Below, one piece after another: positions 55,780 through 64,000 of a DNA stretch of 64,000 bases. A model generated the notes under the pieces. It did no database searches and was not told where the DNA came from. It saw only the letters and a list, made by a program, of their open reading frames with translations. The DNA lies in NCBI RefSeq assembly GCF_904849725.1, contig NC_058523.1:165646689-165710688 (forward strand). The letters run 5' to 3'. Position 1 is the stretch's first letter. Each line of letters begins with the position of its first letter. Position numbers and translations under genes: made by a program. The DNA comes from Hordeum vulgare subsp. vulgare (lineage: Eukaryota; Streptophyta; Magnoliopsida; Poales; Poaceae).

Positions 55780-56541
55780 CTATGTGTATAGACAGAGGTG
55801 TATAATGTGCTTCTTCATAATTTTTTGTGTCATAAGATCCAATTGGGGAACTACAAGACGATCGCTGAAGAACAATGCTCCACTTTTATCCAGCGAAAAG
55901 TCCTTAACCTTATCAGAGGCAAGATCCCTTTTGATCTGATCGATTTCAATGTCTTTCTCTTGTGCGGACTTCATTTCTTGATGAAGACTCGGTTCCAGAA
56001 CGAGCTTATTAAGATAAACTTGTGGAACAATGTGAAGATTCAACTTGTGAAGCTCTTCATGAAGGCGGGGTCGAGCTTTCTGAACCATGTGGTTGTGGCA
56101 ATAAGCTTTTCGACTCAAAGAATCGTCCATGGCATTAGCCTTGCTAGGTGTATAAGAAATACCAAAGTCATTGTCAGGAATTGCTTCCATCCATCGTCAC
56201 AGACGGAGATTCGGATTTGGATGATTAAACAAATACTTCGGACTTCGATGGTCGGTGCAGATCTCACAACAATTACCGAGGAGGTAATGTCCCCATAACA
56301 AGAGTGCATAAATAAATGCACTAAGTTCGAGGTCGTGAACTAGATAGTTCTCTCAATGAGAGCACAACTGTCGTGAGGCATAAGCAATCACTCTACGCTC
56401 TTGCATTAGGACACAACCTAATCCTTGACAAGAATCATCGCAAAAAATTACAAAGTCCTTACGAACATCTAAGCAAGCACTGGAGAAGATGTCAGCTTGT
56501 CCTTGAGTGGTTGGAAACTTTCCTCGCACTTTTCCATCCAC
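55780..56541 (-). pseudogene. Chromovirus RNase H (pseudogene)
   Basis: Frame 56,353-56,541 has DFVIFCDDSCQGLGCVLMQE and RRVIAYASRQL, the classical gypsy RNase H start. Frame 55,780-56,190 has GISYTPSKANAMDDSLSRKA, the C-terminal Asp region, and a linker of about 100 residues to the integrase zinc finger. The piece between 56,190 and 56,353 is in broken frames. Confidence 0.8.
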
Positions 56542-57467
56542 TCAAACTTAATGCCTGAGATTTGTCATGTGTTTGGCTATCTTGGAGAAGTTCTTGACAA
56601 AACAACGACAATAACTCGCGAGTTCGAGAGAACTTCTGACTTGCTTGACATTCTTCAGGGGAGTCCAGTCAAGAATAGCCTGAACTCAATGAGGGTTGAT
56701 CGCAATACCATGCTTGGAGATCACATGACCAAGGTAGGTCACTTCGGACAACCAGAACTCACACTTGGAGTATTTGGCATATAGTTTATGTTCTCAAAGC
56801 TTTTCCAATACAAGACGAAGATGTGCAGCATGTTCTTCTTCATTCTTGGAATATACCAGGATATCATCCAGATAAACCATGACAAATTTTTCAAGGTATT
56901 CCATGAAGATGTAATTTATCAATCGAGAGAAGGTTGATGGAGCATTTGTAAAACTGAAAGACATGACGGTGTACTCGTATGAACCATAACGAGTGACGAA
57001 TGTCGTATTGGGAATATCTTATTCATGAACTCGGATCTGGTCGTGACCTAACCTCAAGTCAAGTTTAGAGAACATAGAGAAACCAGAAGTTGATCATACA
57101 GATCATTGATCCAAGGAAGTGGATATTTATTCTGGGTTTTTGCTTGGTTGATGGGGCGGTAGTCTTGGACCAAACAATTCGTACCATCCTTCTTGTTGAC
57201 AAAGATACAAGGTGTTCCCTAAGAAGAGGAACTAAAACGAAGGAATCCTTTGCAAAGAGATTTTTTTATTTCTTCCTTATGTTCGAGGAGTTCATGAGGA
57301 GGCATCTTATAACGTTGCTTAGTGATAGGAGTGGTGCCTGGTTTCAAGTCGATGGCAAACTCGATAGCTCTAATAGGGGGAACTCCAAGAAGTTCTTGTG
57401 GAAAGACATCTTGGAAGTCACAAACAACTGGAACGCTTTCAATTCCCTCAAGACGTGACGCATTCAA
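56542..57467 (-). pseudogene. Chromovirus reverse transcriptase (pseudogene)
   Basis: The RT N-terminus is in 57,219-57,467 (VVCDFQDVFPQELLGVPPIR, LKPGTTPITKQRYKMPPHEL). Further down the minus strand, in frames interrupted by several stops, are FVNKKDGTN, RPINQAKTQNKYPLP, the catalytic [17 protein letters not shown] (near 56,840-56,880) and [16 protein letters not shown]. The active-site aspartates remain but stops make the gene a fossil. Confidence 0.8.
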
Positions 57468-57485
57468 TGCCTTTAAGCAATAAAT

Positions 57486-57900
57486 TCAGGCTTTGGCATC
57501 TCGAACAAGATGAGCATTGTAGCTTACTATCTCATTCAAATGATGTAGGATATGGACGGTTTTAGTGGCACAAACGATTGAAGCCGGATGTGCTTTCTGC
57601 CAATCCATTCCGAGAATGAGATCAATATCGGAAGACTTTAGAATAATGGGAGAGACAAGGAATTCCAACCCTTCAATTTCAAGGGTGATGCCAGGGCTAA
57701 CCATGGAGGTTCTACATTGGCCCGTGGGGGTATTTACCACTATTGGAGTGTTCATCTCTTCGTATTTAATGCCATGCATGCATGAAAATCTTCACACATG
57801 AAAGAATCTGATGCTCGAGAATCAAATAAAACCAAATTTGCTACTTGGTTAATAATGAGAGTACTCATCACAATAGCAGGCTGGTCTTGAGCTTCATTCA
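57486..57900 (-). pseudogene. Chromovirus protease (active-site glycine lost)
   Basis: Upstream of the open frame 57,486-57,779 the active site reads VLFDSRASDSFM (57,812-57,823 for DSRA), where family members have DSGA, so the catalytic Asp-Ser-Gly is altered to Asp-Ser-Arg. A CATGCATGCATG run near 57,773-57,784 shifts the frame. The open frame then gives GLEFLVSPIILKSSDIDLIL and GMDWQKAHPASI, the typical second half of a gypsy retropepsin. Confidence 0.75.
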
Positions 57901-58963
57901 GTTCAATATGATTATCCTGACGACAAACTTAAGCAGGCTTGCTATTGTTGTTGTGGGGCTCGTTCTTACCACTGTTAGTCGAAGACAGTGGAAGCTGATT
58001 CTGTTTCTGCCTGCATTCTCTAGCATGGTATCCTGGATGACCACACTTGAAGCAAAGTCCATCATTGGGTCGAGGAGCAGGAGCTCGGGGTGGTGTAGCT
58101 AGAAGTCTTGACTGCCCAGGTCGTGGAGAAAGCACACGAGGTGCATCATAGGACGACCTTGGAGCAAGAGCAAGTCATGGTACATGTTGTGGGGAATCTA
58201 GATACTACTCTTCTGTGATGATGCACCCAAATATGAGCCCACGTCACGGTTGTGCTTGGTGCCTTCCTTGTATTCCTTCATGCGAGTTTCAACCTGGATG
58301 GCTTTGTTCACCAAGGTGGCGAAATCAACATAGTCTTGAACAAGGAGCACAAGCTTGATATCTGGGTGAAGTCCTTCACAAGACTTTTCTTATGTGCACG
58401 CATCAGAAGAGATGTCTTCTTTAGCTTGGGGGACAAGTCAAGAAATTCCCACTAATAAGGATCAACGGTGTTGTTGCCCTGGGTGAGGTTGCGGAACTCC
58501 CGCTTCTTCCTCTCTATGATTCCCTAGGGGGGTAGCGGGCATAGAAAGCAACTTGGAACTCCATCCAGGTAATGATGCTTCCAATACGATGAGAACGTCT
58601 GTGAATGTCCCACTGTTGAGAAGTGGGACCCTTCAGGGAGTAGGCCGCAAAAGTGACATAGCTGGACAAGGGGACGTTAGCAGACTCCTGCTCATAAGTG
58701 ATGTCATGGAGCCAGTCATCGGCATCAAGGGGCTGAGTTGAGTTGCGGTAAATAGCAAGGTTGACATGGACAAAGTCATGCAGGGTTATTGGGGTTGGCT
58801 GGTGATTCAGGTTCAGCCTCGGGAATTGATCCATGAACCCTTGCATAAACTGATGGTTTAGCTCAAACTAATGTATCATACCAACCATGTATTCGGGCGG
58901 TGGTGGATCGTTGGAACCACGGCCACGACCAGCTGGTCTAACCATCCTGTCAAATCGTAATAG
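57901..58963 (-). pseudogene. Chromovirus gag with CCHC zinc knuckle (pseudogene)
   Basis: Gag starts near 58,945 (MVRPAGRGRGSNDPPPPEYM), meets an in-frame stop at about 58,870, and continues in 58,514-58,846 (FMDQFPRLN, LDADDWLHDITYEQES, LKGPTSQQWDIHRR, WMEFQVAFYARY), the Gag core. After a stop at 58,526 and further breaks, frame 57,929-58,135 carries a CCHC knuckle, CFKCGHPGYHARECRQK, that would bind element RNA. The spacing between the knuckle and protease is normal for chromoviruses. Confidence 0.8.
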
Positions 58964-59360
58964 TGGCAATTCAGTATTTATTAATAGAAAGATAAGAAAA
59001 CATTCATGCGTTAACATGCACAATGAAAAGAAGTGCAATAGATACATCATAGTAGTCAAAAATGACATACATATCCATACATAGGTCTATTACAAACCAG
59101 CGGCTACAAGTTCGGAAAGGTAAATAACCTAGACAAACTAGGCGGCGCGTAGGCACGCGGTAGAGGGATACAGCAACGGGGCATAGCGATATGCTACATC
59201 AACATCGACGAAAATCACCGAAGCCATGTAGATGCATGTGATGGTGTCGGGTACCCTCAACATAAGGATCTTGCGCTCCGTGAGCACTCTGGTACAGAAT
59301 CCGGTCCCAAACGAGGAGGAGAGGAAAACGTGGAGGAGTACGACCTCCTACATCACGCCA

Positions 59361-59915
59361 TTAAATGCTTGGTGGAAACTCTGTCCTGCACGGGTCAAGG
59401 ATGTGCTCAGGATGCATCCACGCACTGAATGCTAGCAGAAAATGTGTCACAGCATCCTCAAGGCGAGCACGAGTGGTGTACAACTCGACAGCAAGAGCTC
59501 GGGCAGTATGATCTAGAGCCTCAGTGTACTCAATCAGAACCTGCGGGTTGTAACGACGTCATATGTAAGGGGTGCAGACAGCGACGTAGTACCCAGTGTC
59601 ATCCCCTATGGGGACATATGGGATGTATCTAAACCTAGTCTCCTCCAAGCACGGGTGCTCTCTACAAAGACGGACAATAGCAGCATAGGCAGCATCATGG
59701 ACTACCATATCAACAGTCACTCCAACACCGTGATAGGTGTGTGAGTCAGTGATGGAGATGTTTTGCCGACCAAAGATACGAACCACACCCTGGTACCCCT
59801 CCTGGCTGAACTCATGGTAGTTTTCATAAAGAGAGTACTCGGGGCACTAACGATATCTCAGCCTGGTCAAGAGGTCGATCAAAATGGTCAGGAATCCAGT
59901 TGCATTAACAACCAT
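59361..59915 (-). pseudogene. Extra ORF upstream of gag (orf0-like, pseudogene)
   Basis: From ATG 59,913-59,915 one frame runs 185 codons to TAA 59,361-59,363 with just two internal stops (about 59,848 and 59,559-59,561) and no frameshift: MVVNATGFLTILIDLLTRLR, EYSLYENYHEFSQEGYQGVV, YHGVGVTVDMVVHDAAYAAI, LIEYTEALDHTARALAVELY, SAWMHPEHILDPCRTEFPP. It lies between the primer-binding site and gag, in sense. From memory, rice RIRE3/RIRE8 elements carry an extra ORF at this place. Its role is unknown. It seems better preserved than gag or pol in the same copy. Confidence 0.55.
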
Positions 59916-60256
59916 AGTCTAACGTACGAGTTGCCTTGAGGGACACATATGAAATAAGGAGGATCAAAGATGTCAAATGACAGTGTGTGCATCATACTTC
60001 CAAAAGAATAATTACTGATAAAACGGCTCTCCGATGGATGTTATCATGAGAACCTAATGTTAGAGTTAGCAAAACGTTCAACCCGAGATCGAAGAGAGAT
60101 TAGAATCCAAAGCAAGGAAGAAGAGTAAAAGATACAAATACCTCCCATTTGTGATGTGGGACCGTAAGCCACACAACAGTGTTAAAAAAATATTTTTTCA
60201 AATACTAGACTCCACTTTGACCAAGGAGTTGGAAAGGGGCCTACCTACAAGCAGTC

Positions 60257-60269
60257 GGCTCTGATACCA
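60257..60269 (-). other. Primer-binding site, initiator tRNA-Met type
   Basis: The minus strand reads TGGTATCAGAGCC, the standard initiator-Met primer-binding site, three bases inside the 5' LTR edge (plus-strand TGGGACGCC at 60,273). Confidence 0.85.
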
Positions 60270-60272
60270 GCT

Positions 60273-63199
60273 TGGGACGCCCCCGGCTTGACCGTACACT
60301 AATCATACGTGCAAATGCATACGATCAAGATCAGGGACTCACGAAAAGATATCACAAAACAACTATAGAAACAAATAAAATAATTCAAGCTTTATATTAC
60401 AAGATAGGGGCAACGAGGACTCGAGTACATCAGCTTGAGTACATACGAGCCAGCGGAATCAACATATATGAGTACAAACATAACAAACAAGTTTGCCTTA
60501 AGAAGGCTAGCACAAAATAAACATATATAAAAAAGGAAAGGCCTCCTACGTGGGAGCCTTCTAACTACTCCTCTTCAGTGGCGGCCTCCACGTAATAGTA
60601 GGCTCCATCGGGGTAGTAGTAGTCACCACCAGGATCAACTGTCTCGTGGACTCTGTCATCTATTCATGGCAATCATATCAAAGGGGAAAAGGGGAGCAAA
60701 GTAGCAGTGAGTACTCACCAAAGTACTCGCAAGACTTGCATCGATATCAAAGGATTGGGGCTATATCTTTCGACTGAAATCCAGAAATGCCAGGAGAGAG
60801 AGGAAAGATCTAATCCTATCGAAGACTAGCATCTTCAGCATCTTGCAGCATTATAAGAGTTTAGACTAGTATAGCATATACAAACATGTAGTAGCAAGGC
60901 CCAGAGATCCTTCCTCGACTGCCTGCAATGAAGCAAATTCTGGAGCCAACATTTTAATTTAATATACCAATTATCTAGTTCTACTTATAGAAGATCAGGA
61001 TAGTGTCCGAGCATCTATTACCATGGACACGACAATTCGAACAGATATACTTCCGTACACGGGTGCACTGACTTAGCACAACACTCGATTCACTTCGGCG
61101 GGACACACTTTCCTAGGTCATCCCCGGCCTCAGTAGATCGACATGTCGTACTCCTACCTAGGCTCAATAGAGAGGCCAACACGCCGGTCTACTCCTAACT
61201 GCTCATGGGTCTTGGGTCCATCACCCTTTGCACTCTTGTGCGTTATAAGGACGACCTGGATCAATCCTAACAACCTCTTAATCCAAAGTAGGTGCCTATG
61301 CGGACCACTCGGGCGCGTGCCGCTCACTGTGGCATCCGAAGGACTTTCAGGCAAATGTACGACGAAGAGTGCCCATACTTATTCATGCATGGTGGTTAGT
61401 GTGATAAAGGCTAGAGTCCTACTTAGATCACATACCAAAACCCACTAGTGTCTTGGTAGCTCGCGGAAACGATCAATGCTCATGTCGCCCTGTCTCGAGG
61501 ACTTGCGGAAAGGGTCAGGCCCATCCTTCTCCTGGATAGTCTGCGTGACCATCCGCACCTCATTGGGTACCTTCCCGTTCAACCCGACTACACATCACTC
61601 GCGGGTACCCCTATCGGCCGACCCGTCTTTCCGGTGAATCAGGGGGGAGTTAAAGTAGGAGCGTGTACATAACATCAAGGGAGATCTAAGGATTTACCCT
61701 CGATGGATTCCACTCGACGTAACCATCAAGGTGACCATGGAGAAATCACCCTCGAGGATCACGCTGGAGGAGTTGCATGATAGAGTTGTTATCCGGAGCG
61801 GTGAAGGAGGAATCACCCTTGAAGTCCACGGCTAACTAGCTACGCTACAGAGTTAACATCAGGAATGCTTTATGAGGTTTCACCCTCAGCACTAGATAGT
61901 AACTCTGCATTGTCATACACCTAACAGATGTGATGTTATGTGTGAGGCTCGGTACGTCGATTAGGTTGATCCAGTCATCAATGATGAAGTAGGGACAACA
62001 TGGATAGGGTGTGGGTTCACTGATGGTTCACTAACCGACCTATACTAAGCATTTAGGATAAGCAAGTAGGTATTAATAGCAAGTTACAACATCATGATAT
62101 GCATCAGAATAGGAGCAATCAATTACAGTAGCAAATTCTAATGCAAGCATGAGGGAAAAGAATTGGATGATATTAGAATGATCAAGGGGGGTTGCTTACA
62201 TAGAAGATCTGCTCCAAGTAGGTAAACGTCACACAAGTAGTCGTACCCCGTAGCAGCATCAGTCTCGGGGTCTACAGGAAAGAAGAGGGGCAAGAAACAA
62301 TAAATATAAAGCAAACAAATGCATCATGATGCATGACATGGCGATATGCAATGCTAGGGGTGACCTAACGCAGTACCACAAGTCGTAGGCGGAGCGGGAA
62401 AACATTGGTAGATATTTCCCGGGTCTGAGGCATTTATCGGACAGATGAATCTGAGGGGAAAGTTACAGGTTCATCATGCTATAGGTATGTGTGAAATGAA
62501 CGGATAGCATATTCAGATTAGTTGGACTTTTCTGAGAAACTTACGTATATAAATTATTTTCATATGATTTATAAATTAATTTATGTGATTTTTCAAAGTT
62601 TTATTCATTTTTTGAAATTACACGATTTGATTTAATTCCAAAAATATACAAGAAAAGGCTAGATTCACCCGATCGAGTGCAGCCACAAGTGCACTAGAGG
62701 CTATGACAGGGGCCGAGTTGACTGCTAAGTTAGCAGTCAACTATGGACTTGTTGACTTGTAAACTAACCAATGAGCCCCTCTCTTAGCGAGATGGGTTAA
62801 TTAACACAGTTTAATTAATCTAACATACCCTAATTAACCTGTGGGGTCGGGCTGTCAGTGTCTAATTTATTTAACTGAATTCACCTAAATTAAATTAATT
62901 ATTCTATAGTGTGGGCCCACGTGTCAGTCTACTAGCTAGGGAGGTTAGGGGCCCGGGGCCCACCTGGTGGTGGCCCAAGCGGTGGTCATGTGGTGGTGCG
63001 CCTATGACAGGGCTTCCGTGGCCAAAACCCATGACAGAGGGCTCGGGCATTGTTGGAAAATGGTTGTGGGTAGCCATTTGGCGCACACTAGGACACGTTG
63101 AAACTCTATCGCGAAGCCGCGTCGAATGACGGTGATGGGAGCCGCTGAGGTGGTCAGGAGCGGCACCAGCAGTGAGCCGTGGCGAAGGTGCTTTCCAGG
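60273..63199 (-). repeat. 5' LTR of the chromovirus-like element (possibly interrupted at its far end)
   Basis: The sense 3' end is fixed by the primer-binding site. The plus strand begins TGGGACGCCC. There is no gene inside; frames of up to about 100 codons lack domains. The far end is uncertain. At 63,199 the sequence GCTTTCCAGG does not end in CA, and another LTR of the same superfamily begins there, so this LTR may continue to the right of the second one. The stretch 62,560-62,660 is markedly AT-rich and 62,930-63,190 GC-rich. Confidence 0.65.
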
Positions 63200-64000
63200 T
63201 GTGATGTTCTCGACTTAATCGTACACTAATCATACACGCAAATGCGTACGATCAAACTCAAGGACTCACAGGAAGATATCACAACACAACTCTAGACACA
63301 AATAAAACAATACAAGCTTCATATTACAAGCCAGGGGCCTCGAGGGCTATAATACAAAAGCTCGATAAACACACGAGTCAGCGGAAGCAACAAATATCTG
63401 AGTACAGACATTAAACATGGGGTGCCTTAGAGAAGGCTAGCACAAAAGAAACACGATCGAACGAGGTGAGGCCTCCTGCCTGGGAGCCTCCTAACTACTC
63501 CTCGTCTCCAGCGGCCTCCACGAAGAAGTCACCATCGGGGTGGCAGGCGTCCGCAGGAAACTCCATCTCCTGGGCTCCATCATGTGGTCGCAACAACGGA
63601 TCAAGGTGGCAAAGGGGTGCAAAGCAACGGTGAGTACTCATCCAAAGTACTCACAAGACTTATATCAGTGTGCTAAGTATGCAACAATATCAAAGAAATG
63701 GTTGATATGTGGACTGACTGCAGCAATGCGAGAAAAGGGACAGAAGGCCTAGTCCTATCAAAGACTAGCATCTTCAGGGTCTTGCAGCAGTAGACGAGAG
63801 TAGAACAGGTAACACAAATATTATAGTCCTATTGTTGCAGCAATATTAAAGTGAGGTCACGCCGAGAGATCCTCCCTCGACTCTGTGCGAGGAAGCAATC
63901 CCGGAGTAACTATTCCAGTTAAGTAACAATTGTAGTTGTATAAGATCAGGGCACAACTCCAACTCGTCCTGTAAACATGGACACGGCTATTCGAATAATT
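63200..64000 (-). repeat. LTR of a second related chromovirus element, cut by the window edge
   Basis: From TGTGATGTTCTCGACTTAAT onward the sequence aligns with the LTR starting at 60,273 (for example CGTACACTAATCATAC, CACAAATAAAA, AGAAGGCTAGCACAAAA, GCGGCCTCCACG), with many C/T and A/G differences. The match is in the same orientation and runs to the end of the window. It is either a nested or an adjacent element of the same family. Confidence 0.8.

Larger units (their letters stand above)
54906..63199 (-). mobile_element. Chromovirus-like gypsy retrotransposon, 3'-truncated
   Basis: Reading on the minus strand: a long 5' LTR (from 63,199 or beyond to 60,273), initiator-Met primer-binding site, an extra ORF, gag with CCHC knuckle, protease, RT, RNase H and integrase, cut at about 54,905 in the integrase C-terminus. 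The gene order and the initiator-Met primer fit the chromovirus branch; the extra upstream ORF and long LTR fit the Tekay/RIRE3-like group. The chromodomain that would confirm it is missing because of the truncation. Each gene has stops or frameshifts. Confidence 0.75.

Overview
This window is plant nuclear DNA from a large, repeat-rich grass genome, most likely tribe Triticeae (wheat, barley, rye, Aegilops). The main reasons are an Angela/BARE-type copia element with its characteristic LTR termini, a Sukkula-like giant LTR, and several Athila-type gypsy families with 1.5-1.6 kb LTRs. I found no cellular gene, no intact tRNA or rRNA gene, and no prokaryotic feature. Essentially the whole window is LTR retrotransposons, most of them nested inside one another. 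Nearly every coding region is broken by stops and frameshifts.

Layout. From 16 to 33,825 the base layer is a minus-strand Ty1/copia element of Sirevirus (Maximus-like) type: 3' LTR 16-1,516, a field of polypurine tracts, then RNase H, RT, linker, integrase and protease/Gag moving rightwards. Three events interrupt it: a solo gypsy LTR (3,486-5,011), a second solo gypsy LTR (6,960-8,554), and a Sukkula-like LTR (9,302-32,765, TSD GGTAT). The Sukkula-like LTR is itself split by a plus-strand Athila-like gypsy element (13,013-31,439, TSD TTGCC). That gypsy is split in turn by a minus-strand Angela copia element (14,757-23,313, TSD CATCT). This makes four layers, and each junction is readable base by base.

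The copia host is cut off at 33,825 by a plus-strand Tat-lineage gypsy, here called E1 (from 33,826). A complete second copy of the same family, E2 (34,722-48,414, TSD GACAC), sits inside E1. E2 carries gag, protease, RT, an additional RNase H and integrase on the plus strand. On the minus strand, between integrase and the 3' LTR, it carries an intron-containing antisense gene whose reading frame is preserved across three visible GT-AG introns. An eight-copy 70-bp palindromic tandem repeat lies inside another of its introns. E1 resumes at 48,420 and is truncated inside integrase at about 54,033.

From 54,034 to the right edge everything is minus strand: an 870-bp 5' fragment of another Tat-like family, then a chromovirus-like gypsy (integrase to gag, an extra upstream ORF, an initiator-Met primer-binding site, a long 5' LTR from 60,273), and at 63,200 the start of a second related LTR that runs off the window.

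These genes do not form a cellular pathway. Each set is the replication machinery of one retroelement. The most unusual content is the antisense spliced gene with its intronic palindromic satellite, the exon-like acidic peptide segments in the Sukkula-like LTR, the LTR of the Athila-like element that contains three primer-binding-site-like segments, and the noncanonical TA...CA LTR termini of E2. Family names come from recognised sequence features and memory, not a database search.
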